Assembly (NCBI RefSeq): GCF_958295425.1
Contig: NC_081139.1
Coordinates: forward strand, 28,957,697 to 29,021,696
Length of the DNA: 64,000 nucleotides
Direction: 5' to 3'
DNA from: Solea solea
Taxonomy: Eukaryota > Chordata > Actinopteri > Pleuronectiformes > Soleidae
A program made the translations under genes and the position numbers. The notes beneath the pieces were generated by a model. The model saw only the letters and a list, made by a program, of their open reading frames with translations, made no database searches and had not been told where the DNA came from. Within the stretch, counting starts at the first letter, position 1; the number at the start of each line of letters is the position of its first letter. Shown here in pieces: positions 27,961-37,519 of the stretch.

Positions 27961-28157
27961 CCGCTTCCTCCAAGAAAACTGGGCAAGTGCACTTCAGCAA
28001 TTCCTTCTTTTGTGTTTTATTAAAAGGCCCCGGCTGCTTTTCACAAACACAGTTCAAACCCGACTGCCCTCAGTGCTGTCTCCTTTTGAAACTCGCTGCT
28101 CTTTGAATACCACGCGTTTGAAGAGAGTGCCCTCTGCACTTCTTTTGACAGTCACTC

Positions 28158-28410
28158 CACACACACACACACACACACGGGTTCACACTGCTATCCTTTT
28201 CAGGGCGCTGCATTGACTCCTGTTCATGTGGACAGCCTAAATAAAGCCTTAACACCAAATGTTAACCATAACCATGATTCAAATCTTAGCCTTAAGTTCC
28301 TCTGAAATGAGGTTCCACAGCGTCAGGACCAGGTTTTGGTCTCCATGAGGACTCCTGGTCCCGACAAGGTCAGTGTTTATGACAGGAAAAGGTCCTAAAG
28401 AGGCAACAAA
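28158..28410 (+). repeat. CA-associated dispersed repeat 'GGTTTTGGTCTCCATGAGGA', copy 1
   Basis: (CA)n at 28158-28180, then AGGACCAGGTTTTGGTCTCC near 28326 and GACAAGGTCAGTGTTTATGA. Copies are at 32900-33110 and 41740-41860. Confidence 0.75.
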
Positions 28411-28429
28411 CACAAGAACACACAGACCT

Positions 28430-28980
28430 TCAAAGAAATCACCTTCTCATTTGCTGCAGTCTGCTCTGTCACCACTAGATGTCCCTAATTCAAACACACT
28501 CGACCTGTAAATGTTTAGATGTTTGTTTGACTAAATTTGCAGGTCACACACTTAAGACACTTAATACAGGGAGGACAAGATGTTCCACAGAACATTACAA
28601 AGGATTTGAAGCTAACGCCGCACGATGCCGGATTTTTTTTTTAAATGCCAAAGAAGTGGGCTGAGAGCGGAGGGAGGGGGCGTGGCCTGGTAGTGGAATC
28701 TGACATCGAGTTGCAGGCGTGTGAGACGAGCCTCTCAGTCAGTAGCTATGTTTACATGTACAACATTTCTTCAGACAGTTCCATCCTTTCATGTATAATT
28801 TTAATATTTGACACTAAACTGTTGGTAGAGACAAATATTCACTGGTTTACACCTTGAAAAAGAAGTGGTTAAGGGTTTAATTACACTTTAATTTACAGTT
28901 TATGTTCAGGAAACAGTGTCTCTTTAAGGGAAAGCAAAGGAGTGAGCAGGTTAGTGTTTCAGAAGACAAAACTGAGTCAA
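28430..28980. other. Gene-less stretch with an old repeat fragment
   Basis: 28440-28660 (CACCACTAGATGTCCCTAAT and ACATTACAAAGGATTTG) resembles the segment at 57880-57920 (CATTAGATGTCACTAATTCT), so it is probably another copy of that family. The rest is unassigned. Confidence 0.35.
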
Positions 28981-28997
28981 GGAGACTTGCCTGAGCG

Positions 28998-29019
28998 TGT
29001 GTGTGTGTGTGTGTGTGTT
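28998..29019. repeat. (GT)n microsatellite
   Basis: Eleven GT units. Confidence 0.85.
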
Positions 29020-29049
29020 GGGGTCAGGCCTGTTGAATGAAGGTGTCCT

Positions 29050-29230
29050 CTGATTTGGTCCGTTGTGGAGCGCAGAGGGGTCAGCGTGACAGACGACTCA
29101 GCACCTGTCAGCGGTCGAGTCGCATTCATCAGTCATCGCCTCCATATGCTGCCCATTAAAATCAGACGTGTGGGCACCGGGCCGGCAAAGTGCACACACC
29201 CAGTGACCCGCCCCACATCTGCTGACGGAA
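29050..29230. promoter_or_regulatory. Complex block, candidate regulatory element
   Basis: Dense unique sequence with CCTCCATATGCTGCCCATTA and GTCAGCGGTCGAGTCGCATT. No repeat match within the window. Confidence 0.25.
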
Positions 29231-29494
29231 CCTCACACACACACACCTACATAGACACACACACACACAGAGAACAGTGTTTACATTGAAAGGAAGATAA
29301 GGAGATAAGAAAGAGCAGTTTTCTTTGAACCATGAGCAGTTCTACGGAATCTACGGAAAGTGTTTCAGTTGACTATAACTAGCACATGAAAAACTCAACA
29401 TTAAACGTCACTTGACGTCACTCAAAAAACACAGTCCTGACACAGAGTGAAAATGGCTGATATAAAAAACACGTAACTTCTGTTTCGGACACAT

Positions 29495-29840
29495 CTGCCA
29501 TCCACACTAGCCTGGTGTTTTCAAGCTCTGAAAACAGAGACGTTTGACAATGCTATGGGGCTGTGTTTTAGTGTGGACGGTCAGAAAAGCAAACTTTACT
29601 TCCTGATTGGTGCTTGTTTCGACGACCAGCTGTGAATGGTAAACTCTGTCCACACTTACTTTCAGTTTCACTTTCAGCACATTTTTAATCTCTTCACAGA
29701 AATCCTTGTTCTGAATTTTCCACATAGTGATTTCTCAGAAACGGAGGACTCTCTAAAATATGCCTGAACCTGCTGCTCATGTGATTTCAGGCGTGTTAGT
29801 GTGGACACATTCTACTTTGAAAACGTAATGTGGATGTGAA
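29495..29840. mobile_element. Probable MITE-like element with inverted 'GTTTTCA/AAAAC' ends
   Basis: ACACTAGCCTGGTGTTTTCA near 29503 and the far end CGTGTTAGTGTGGACACATT with TTGAAAACG near 29792-29826 read as inverted relatives (GTGTGGA, GTTTTCA). Ends are diverged, so limits are approximate. Confidence 0.4.
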
Positions 29841-30175
29841 ACTTAAACTTTGCCATTTTGCTCTCAAATGTAAGATTTTTTTATCATTAAGAAAACTGAC
29901 CCTCACTCGAGGTGTTTCTCTTCTTCATAATGTAAAACATTCCTTCTTTAGTGCAGGGTCAAAGTGAATTGTTTAAAGCTCAGTTTGTGGTTTTCTTTCT
30001 TTGCCTGCGCTGCCATGACAACATAATCTACTTCTTTTGTAAACATGATTTCTGCTGAAACACACTCTGAATCTGGATTACAAGTTAGTATCAGAGCTGT
30101 GAGCGCGAGTCGAAGCCTGCAGTCGCTGCAAGAGGGAATATTGTGTTAAATGTCATTTTATCTATGACTACTCCT
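29841..30175. other. Gene-less stretch, nothing specific seen
   Basis: Unique AT-rich DNA leading into the CAC/CAT array. Confidence 0.5.
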
Positions 30176-31113
30176 CCTCCATCTGTCACCACCACCATCA
30201 CCCCCATCACCACCACCGTCACCACCATCACCGTCACCACCACCACCATCACCGTCACCACCACCACCACCGTCACCACCATCGCCACCATCACCACCAC
30301 CATCACCGTCACCACCATCACCGTCACCACCACCACCACCATAACCACCACCATCACCATCACCACCACCATCACCACCGTCACAACCATCGCCACCATC
30401 ACCACCACCATCACCATCACCGTCACCACCACCACCACCATCACCACCATAACCACCAATATCACCATCACCACCATCACTGTCACCACCACCACCATCA
30501 CCGTCACCACCACCACCACCATCACCACCATCACTGTCACCACCACCACCACCACCATCACCGTCACCACCACCACCACCACCATCACCACCATCACCGT
30601 CACCACCACCACCACCATCACCACCATCACCATCACCACCATCTCCACCACCACCACCATCACTGTCACCATCACCATCACCACCACCATCACCGTCACC
30701 ATCACCACCGTCACCACCACCAACACCATCACCACCACCACCAACACCACCACCATCACCATCACCGTCACCATCACCACCATTACCACCGTCACCATCA
30801 TCACTACCATCACCATCACCACCATCACCACCACCACCAACACCACCACCATCACCGTCACCATCACCACCATCACTACCATCACCATCACCACCATCAC
30901 CACCACCACCAACACCACCACCATCACCGTCACCATCACCACCATCACCACCGTCACCATCATCACTACCATCACCATCACCACCATCACCACCATCACC
31001 ACCACCACCAACATCACCGTCACCATCACCACCATCACCACCGTCACCAACACCACCACCATCACCACCATCACCACCACCATCACCATCACCACCGTCA
31101 CCACCACCATCAT
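30176..31113. repeat. 0.94-kb (CAC/CAT/CGT)n trinucleotide array
   Basis: Almost pure ACC, ATC and GTC triplets (CACCATCAC, CACCGTCAC) for over 900 bp. Since stops are absent, frames on both strands stay open (Thr/Ile/Val-rich on plus, Val/Met-rich on minus). There is no conserved domain and these should not be annotated as proteins. Local longer-period duplications are visible at 30790-30990 (TCATCACTACCATCACCATC recurs). Confidence 0.95.
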
Positions 31114-31139
31114 GTCCCTGTGATTCAGTGATGGGAGAC

Positions 31140-31270
31140 GCAGGATCCAGTGGATGTAGATGTAGATTCTATGGCAACGGGCGTCTGCAATAAGGTCACA
31201 TCAGAGGTGTTTAATTAGTGGGCCACAGCTTTCCCTGCGGAGGAGCTTTTTATTACCTCAATATGTCATA
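31140..31270. promoter_or_regulatory. Complex block, candidate conserved element
   Basis: CTATGGCAACGGGCG resembles an RFX/X-box half-site, followed by GTGTTTAATTAGTGGGCC. Unique and high complexity between two simple-repeat tracts. Confidence 0.3.
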
Positions 31271-31277
31271 GAGAGCC

Positions 31278-31600
31278 ACACACACACACACACACACGTT
31301 GGACATTCATGATTTGAGGGGACATTGCATTGACTTACATTCATTTCCTGGAGATTTACTCTAACCTTAACCACAATTACCACTGGCCTAATCCTAATCC
31401 TAATCCTAACCCTACCTCAACCTAACCTTAAAACATATCTTCACTTTAAAATGTAATCATTTACGTTGTGGGGACTTGATTTTTGTCCCCACAAGGAAGA
31501 CAAGTCCCCATAATGTGACTGTGTAAACAGTTTTAGGTCCCCACAACATTAGTTATACCTGCACACCTATACACACGCACACACACACACACACAAACTG
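31278..31600 (+). repeat. CA-associated dispersed repeat with CCTAA-like stretch
   Basis: (CA)n at both ends (31278-31298 and 31572-31593). Between them are CTAATCCTAATCCTAACCC and paired GGGGACTTGATTTTTGTCCC and AGGTCCCCACAAC segments. Similar organisation at 35530-35738. Confidence 0.7.
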
Positions 31601-31739
31601 TATTTTCAAACTTCACTGTTTCGTACGATTTCAAAGTGAGACAAAAATAAATGCAACAAACTGAACAGATTCAGGAGGGAGGAAATTTCAAGTTTTTATT
31701 TAATATAACGCTAAGAATAATAAGAGCTTTTGTTATCTT

Positions 31740-32300
31740 GATTTTTTTTATCCACCATTTGATCAAATCCTATCTTATTTCATTTTACCTTATCTTATCT
31801 TAAATTGTCTTTTAGCTAATTATTTTAACTTACCTTATCTCATATCTAACCTTACCATATCTTAAATTATCTTAAACTAACCTTTATCTTATCTTAGAGT
31901 ATATCTTATATTATCTTATCTTAGAGTATATCTTATTTTATCTTACCTTATCTTATCTTACTGTAATTTTTTTTCCCCTTTGATCTTTTGTTATGCTTTT
32001 GGGTTTATTTTTTTTCTGATCTTATGTTACCTTTTGTTGTATCTTATCTTATATCTTGTCTTACCTTACTGATTTTTCTTACCTTATCTATTACCTTACC
32101 TGATCTTACCTTATCTTATCTTATGTTGTATTTCATCTTAGCTTATATACTTATCTTATATTTTTTCTTATCTCACTGGATGCTAAATTATCTTACCACA
32201 CTTTGACTTTATTGTCTTTTACTTTTCTTTTCTTTTCTGATCTGATCTGATCTGATCTAATCTGATCTGATCTGATCTGATCAGATCTGATCAGATCTCT
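31740..32300. repeat. (CTTAT)n / (CTGAT)n degenerate pentanucleotide array
   Basis: TTATCTTATCTTA-type repeats with variants over about 450 bp, then TGATCTGATCTGATC at 32238-32297. Confidence 0.9.
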
Positions 32301-32643
32301 CAGTCCATGTTGAACATGTTGACGTTTTCTTTGAGTGTTTAAACTCAAAGATGGTTTTAAAAATAATGATCCTAACGATCTGAACAGGAATAATCACTTC
32401 CCTCTGGCACTTTCTTAATGAAGAAAATAAGAAGAAAAACAGGTCATTAGTGACATTTAACTAAAACTCAAACAGCAGCAGCAGCAGCAGCGTGATGAAC
32501 AGAGAGTGAAAGAAAGTGATGGATAGTTGTGAGAGTAACGGTCAGCAAATCTCAGCATGGACGTAACCTGTGAAGAGCAGGAGAAGGACAACGAGCATTC
32601 ATCCTCTCACCCTCTCATCCTCTCATCTGAGTTTCTCTCTTTC

Positions 32644-32687
<44 letters not shown>

Positions 32688-32890
32688 TCTCTCAGGTGCT
32701 GAGCCAGCTGATTGCTGGGTCACTTTGGCCGACAACAAATGAGTGGCATCTGTTCAGTGGTGGCTGCTCGTGCATGTTTCACTTTACCGCGGCGGTGGAG
32801 AGCCAGCGCGAGAGCGCGTGCCACGCCCGCGGACGGATACACGGATACGGCTCCGTCTGCCAGGACATCGTTAGCTGAGGACCACCACGA
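32301..32890. other. Mixed stretch with a (CT)n run
   Basis: (CAG)n of about six units near 32474, (CT)n at 32648-32683, and a unique GC-rich part at 32780-32890. No exon is supported although short ORFs exist. Confidence 0.5.
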
Positions 32891-32899
32891 GACTGGAAT

Positions 32900-33110
32900 A
32901 CACACACACACACAGTCTCACACACACACACAGGCTCACACAGCTATCCTTTGAAGGACTCTGCATTGACTCTGCAGTTCTTCAGAAAATGAGGTTCTGT
33001 CTCATTAGGACCAGGTTTTGGTCTCCATGAGGACAAGCTCAGTGTTATGGACAGAAAAGAGGTCCTGAAGAGGTTACAAATACCAGAGCACATGCACATT
33101 CATTCTTGAA
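32900..33110 (+). repeat. CA-associated dispersed repeat 'GGTTTTGGTCTCCATGAGGA', copy 2
   Basis: CA runs at 32900-32935, then AGGACCAGGTTTTGGTCTCC near 33009 and AGAGGTCCTGAAGAGGTTAC. Confidence 0.75.
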
Positions 33111-33478
33111 CAGCGTACCCAGTGAGGACACTGTTCAAGGTAATGCCCTAACAGCCTCTTACCTTAACCATTAGAATGCCTTAATACCCTCACCCTTCAT
33201 TAAGGAATCCTAACCTAAACCCACTTAGAATCCAGACCTGAAAACCAAGTCTCAACACTCTCAAAAAGCTCTTTAAAGTTGAGATAAACTTGTATTTAAG
33301 TCAAACACAGAAATCCTGTCATGTAAGAAACTTTCACTTAAATATTACTTCCTTTTCTAGGTTAAGTTACTTAAGGAAGTTATAACTTAACTCTAAGATT
33401 AATAAGAGCTTTGGATCTTGATTGATTTAATATTTAATAATACTTTTCAACAGTTTACTAATAGAGATTGAAATGCAT

Positions 33479-33523
33479 GATTATTATTATTATTATTGTT
33501 ATTATTATTATTATTATTATTAC
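33479..33523. repeat. (ATT)n microsatellite
   Basis: About 14 ATT units with a GTT interruption. Confidence 0.85.
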
Positions 33524-33579
33524 AATAATAACATTTTACCTTAACTGTAACACTGTCCCCACTGTGGGACAAATTCATT

Positions 33580-33965
33580 ATGTTATTTTATCTTACCTTA
33601 TCTTTAATTTTACTTTATCTTATTTAATACCTAAGATAAAATTATCTTATCATATCTTATCTTACCTCAGCTTATATCTTATTTTATCTTACTTTACATA
33701 CCTCATATCTTACCTTATCATACCTTGTCTTACCTTAAGCTTGTATCTTAACTTTTTATCTTATCCTATATGTTAATTTAACTTACCTTATCATACCTTG
33801 TCTTACCTTAAGCTTGTATCTTAACTTTTTATCTTATCCTATATGTTAATTTAACTTACCTTATCATACCATATATTTTCTTACCATAGCTTACATTATT
33901 TTATCTTTTATTTAGTGTTCATTTATGTTTATCTTACCTTACATCATCTTATCTTATCTTATCTC
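33580..33965. repeat. (CTTAT)n degenerate array with a perfect 73-bp tandem duplication
   Basis: The unit starting TACCTTATCATACCTTG at 33711-33783 is repeated at 33784-33856, and a third start appears at 33857. Confidence 0.9.
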
Positions 33966-34131
33966 CGGTCCATGGTGAGGAAAAGTAGACTAAGTGTCCC
34001 TTGTCTCCTGGAGTGTTTGTGTGAAACTGCTGTGGACTCTGCAGTGGGAGACCCACACCACCACCACCTGTGATTGATTACATTTTTATAAGAGCACAAC
34101 AGAACCTGAGCCAGTAATTGTCACAGTCCTT

Positions 34132-34132
<1 letters not shown>

Positions 34133-34162
<30 letters not shown>
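34133..34162. repeat. (GT)n microsatellite
   Basis: About 14 GT units. Confidence 0.85.
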
Positions 34163-34164
<2 letters not shown>

Positions 34165-34394
34165 TCCTCTTCTTATTGCTGCTCCTCAACATGTTTGATC
34201 AATGTTCCTCTCATTCACAGGACAAATGATTTAAGTGAGCAATTTTAAAGGCAGCGGTGGTGACGTCGAAGCAGAGTGAAGCAGAGCGCGGCGCGGCGGC
34301 CAGCAGAGGTCACTGTTGCTCCACAGATGAACTTTCCCCCTCTCTGTCCATCCCATCCTTCATTTTCACTCATGTTTGTTTCCTGAGTTCTCCC

Positions 34395-34445
34395 TGTCTG
34401 TCTCCCTGTCTGTCTCCCTGTCTGTCTCCCTGTCTGTCTCTCTGT
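34395..34445. repeat. CCCTGTCTGTCT tandem repeat
   Basis: Four 12-bp units. Confidence 0.85.
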
Positions 34446-34628
34446 CTTTCACACACTCTTTCGTCCTCTCCTGATCACGCTGTAAGAGAAACTGGCGACG
34501 TTGTTGCACGATCACAGATAAGTGAACGCTCGTGCGCCGTAATTGCGTTTGACTGTTAATCTGAAGACTTTGCAAACAATGGAGCACGAAACACGTGCAG
34601 AGCAGGTGTTGTTGGAGAGGAATGAATA

Positions 34629-34629
<1 letters not shown>

Positions 34630-34673
<44 letters not shown>

Positions 34674-34731
34674 CGCTAACAGCACATTGGCACAGATGAA
34701 GACACACACACACACACACACACACACACAA
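34630..34731. repeat. (GT)n followed by (CA)n microsatellites
   Basis: GT run at 34630-34670 and CA run at 34702-34731 in opposite orientation, separated by about 30 bp. The transcript could fold on itself. Confidence 0.9.
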
Positions 34732-34789
34732 GAGGAAAAAAGAGATTAAAATTCCACCATCAAAGGATCCACTTTCCATCTCGCGCAGT

Positions 34790-35030
34790 CGATGGGCGAA
34801 TGTGTTGTTGTCAACGTTTAGATTTGATTACCGCTGACACGCGGGGGTCGAGAGGCGGAAACACGAGGCTGGTAATGGCCGCCGTGCCTCGCACATATCA
34901 AATATAGCGCGGATCCTGCCGGAGTAATTAATATCTCCGTGTGGTTATGAATTTCCTGGCATAAAAACGGACCAATCGGATTTGCATGGCTTGCACGGCG
35001 GTAATTAAGATGAAGCATGGGGGGGGGGCG
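34790..35030. promoter_or_regulatory. Complex homeodomain-motif-rich block, candidate conserved element
   Basis: Dense unique sequence: GTAATGGCCGCC, GGAGTAATTAATATC, GGATTTGCATGG (octamer-like ATTTGCAT at 34980-34987) and GGCGGTAATTAAG. It ends in a G-run at 35020. Confidence 0.35.
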
Positions 35031-35227
35031 GGGTTTCATGAATGTTTTGGCTAATTCGCCGCGTTCTCCTCTTTTCTCTTCCTTTCATCACAGTTTTTTC
35101 TTCACCATGTGGAGACAAAACCAGAGAGAGTGTGTTGACATTTTGCCTTTTTTCCCGTCGTCACGCGCCTCGGAGGAAACACACCGGGGTCATTTCACAG
35201 CTGTGTGAGGAGTAATGGAGTTCCACA

Positions 35228-35283
35228 GGTCCCTGCTCCTCCTCCTCCTCCTCCTCCTCCTCCTCCTCCTCCTCCTCCTCCTC
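35228..35283. repeat. (CTC)n microsatellite
   Basis: About 18 triplets. It codes poly-Leu in a spurious ORF starting at 35215. Confidence 0.95.
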
Positions 35284-35529
35284 ATGGTGCCTGATTTTGG
35301 CGTTTCTGCTTCCTTTTCCGATGGCTGGGAGTATTGTGTGTCCCTGCAGAGGGGAGTTTTTGTGTGGATTGTGTTTCCCGCCTCTTCTTGGTCCAAACCT
35401 CTCGAGCTTTCATGGTGGTTGTTCAAAAAATCATCCCATCAAAAAGCTGTCGGTGCAGTTTCACGTCAGTCAGCTGTCGGCAGGCGGGGGCAGATATTGA
35501 CCTTGTGGTGGGTAAAGCTACACCACACA

Positions 35530-35694
35530 CACACAAACTTGTCTTTATATCTTAGTGAGGACCCTTATAGACATAATACATTCCCTAGTGCCCTAAGTGT
35601 CTAACCCTAACCCTAAAACCAGGTCCTAACCCTTAAAAAGGCCTTTAAAGTTATGGGACCAAGACAAAATGTCCTCACAAAGTAATGTAAATAC

Positions 35695-35738
<44 letters not shown>
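35530..35738 (+). repeat. CA-associated dispersed repeat with CCCTAA stretch
   Basis: AGTGAGGACCCTTATAGACA, TAACCCTAACCCTAAAACC near 35602 and CCTTTAAAGTTATGGGACC, then (CA)n at 35701-35738. Same type as 31278-31600. Confidence 0.7.
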
Positions 35739-35740
<2 letters not shown>

Positions 35741-35832
35741 CTATTTTCAGACTGGTCCCGGGCAGACGTGGTGATTATCGTGGTCTGTGTTAGCCATTGA
35801 TTTTTGTTGCGCTCCTGTGTCACGCGGCAGAA

Positions 35833-35965
35833 CAGCAGCAGCAGCAGTAACAGCAGCAGCAGCAGCAGCAGCAGCAGTAACAGCAGCAGCAGCAGTAACA
35901 GCAGCAGCAGCAGTAACAGCAGCAGCAGTAACAGCAGCAGTAACAGCAGCAGCAGCAGCAGCAGC
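35833..35965. repeat. (CAG)n array with TAA interruptions
   Basis: About 44 triplets, mostly CAG, broken by TAA every 4-9 units. The minus strand reads poly-Leu. No host exon context. Confidence 0.95.
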
Positions 35966-35989
35966 TGAATCACGGTGGAGAGACCTTTA

Positions 35990-36760
35990 ACTCAGACACA
36001 CAGAAGCACATGAGGACAGACCGCAGGGAGCTGGGATTATATTGTGTGTGTACTGTCTACACTAGTCGTGAAATAATGGGATTTGTGTGTCCACATCATA
36101 ACTGAAGCACGTGCATGTGAATCATGTCACCCTGCAAACACAAGAAAGAAAAAGAAGAAAAGCATTGTGCGTAGGTGGTTTAAGTGAGGGGCGTGGGACC
36201 TCAGTGAACCGGTTCTGACGTCGTTATGGGCAAAATAACCGGATCATCAAAAATGTGTCTTTTCTTTGCAAAAAAAAAGAAAAAGAAAAACCAAAGAAAC
36301 GAGAGAAGAGCATTTACCTGAAATATTCACATTCTGGTCCAGTGGATTTTCTCTCTGGACTTTGTCAAACTTCAGTTTCCAGTTTGAACACGTTGATATA
36401 ACAGTGTTCAACGACACTTGTTTCAAACTTGACCTTTAATCCAAGAAAACAGGAGACAACAGGGACTAAAGAAGATAATCCAGACGTGTGCACTCGACAG
36501 GACAGAGGACACTGAGCTGTGACACACTCATTACTGTTCACGTGACAGACATTGGGGTAAAGTGATTAATAGGATTATATGAATCTGAAAAGTGCAGGAT
36601 TTCTCTATTTATTCACATCATAGGGAAAGGTCAAAGGTCATAAAGTCTATGTATTGAACGTGGATGGAGCCTCTGTTAACGTTGAACATTGATATTTGCG
36701 TTGGCGTATCGATGATCGCATCGACAGTCGACGCCTGTAACGTCCAGTTTGTTGCACTTT
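35990..36760. other. Gene-less stretch, nothing specific seen
   Basis: Unique AT-rich DNA with purine runs at 36265-36305. Confidence 0.5.
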
Positions 36761-36770
36761 CATCCTTGTG

Positions 36771-36953
36771 TCGAATGAATGAATGAATGAATGAATGAAT
36801 GAATGAATGAATGAAGAAACGCTCGCGCCTGTGCTGAGAAACTCAGAGGAGATTAAATGTCCCTGATGTCCTGGAACCATAATTGGCCCACATCATCACC
36901 GGCATAATCCTTCTGGAAAGCCATATTTAAAAATCACATGAAATATTATATTC

Positions 36954-37008
<55 letters not shown>

Positions 37009-37038
37009 CGTGTGTGTGTGTGCGTGTGTGTGCGTGTG
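36771..37038. repeat. (GAAT)n and (GT)n microsatellites
   Basis: GAAT run at 36771-36814, GT run of over 25 units at 36955-37038 with GC interruptions. Confidence 0.9.
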
Positions 37039-37079
37039 CCCGGCGGTGAGACGATGCGTCTTTGTCCTTCCTCCTCTCC

Positions 37080-37330
37080 CCCTGCAGATGAGATGACTGA
37101 TTCTGTGGTATGGGGGCTCTTCCCTCACTCCGTGTCATTTCCAGGCCAGTCGGCCCCCAGGGGCCCCCGCCTCATCGCTCCCTCCCCCCCCCCCCCCTCC
37201 GAGCCCCCCGGGCCTGCGACACACATAACACATTGGCTCTGTCACCACCGCAGCTTATTTTAGAGCGGCCTCCGTGGCTGCTGGGAGAACTTTAACTTTA
37301 TGTAATTCATATTAATACATTTATGGAGAG
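37080..37330. promoter_or_regulatory. Complex block, candidate regulatory element
   Basis: C-rich with a 13-C run near 37186-37198, then GTAATTCATATTAATACATT near 37300. High complexity outside the C-run. Confidence 0.25.
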
Positions 37331-37475
37331 GTGTGTGTGCACGTGTGGGTGTGTGCATGTGTGTGTGTGCGTGTTTGTGTGTGTGCGCGTGTGTGTGTGG
37401 CTCTGAGGATTTCGGCACACATGCCAGCGCCAGAAGGTTGAGCAGGGACGGTGACAGTAAGTCGACAGATGAGCA

Positions 37476-37516
37476 GGAGGAGGAGGAAGAGGAGGAGGAG
37501 GAGGAGGAGGAGGAGG
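37476..37516. repeat. (GAG)n microsatellite
   Basis: About 13 triplets; reads poly-Glu in a spurious ORF. Confidence 0.9.
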
Positions 37517-37519
37517 AGA

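Noticed and set aside
27662..28057. ORFs around 27.7 kb with His/Thr and Arg/Gln/Thr/Asp runs
   Set aside because: They read through the GT and CTGT microsatellites; no domain.
30091..31123. Two overlapping ORFs of over 320 codons on opposite strands
   Set aside because: Both are translations of the CAC/CAT triplet array; composition is only Thr/Ile/Val or Val/Met and there is no domain.
34247..34320. GC-rich GCGCGGCGCGGCGGCC segment as a CpG-island promoter
   Set aside because: Too short and isolated; no donor site or start context follows.
35600..35620. CCCTAA repeats suggesting interstitial telomere sequence
   Set aside because: Only two to three units, and they are part of a CA-associated dispersed repeat also seen at 31278-31600.
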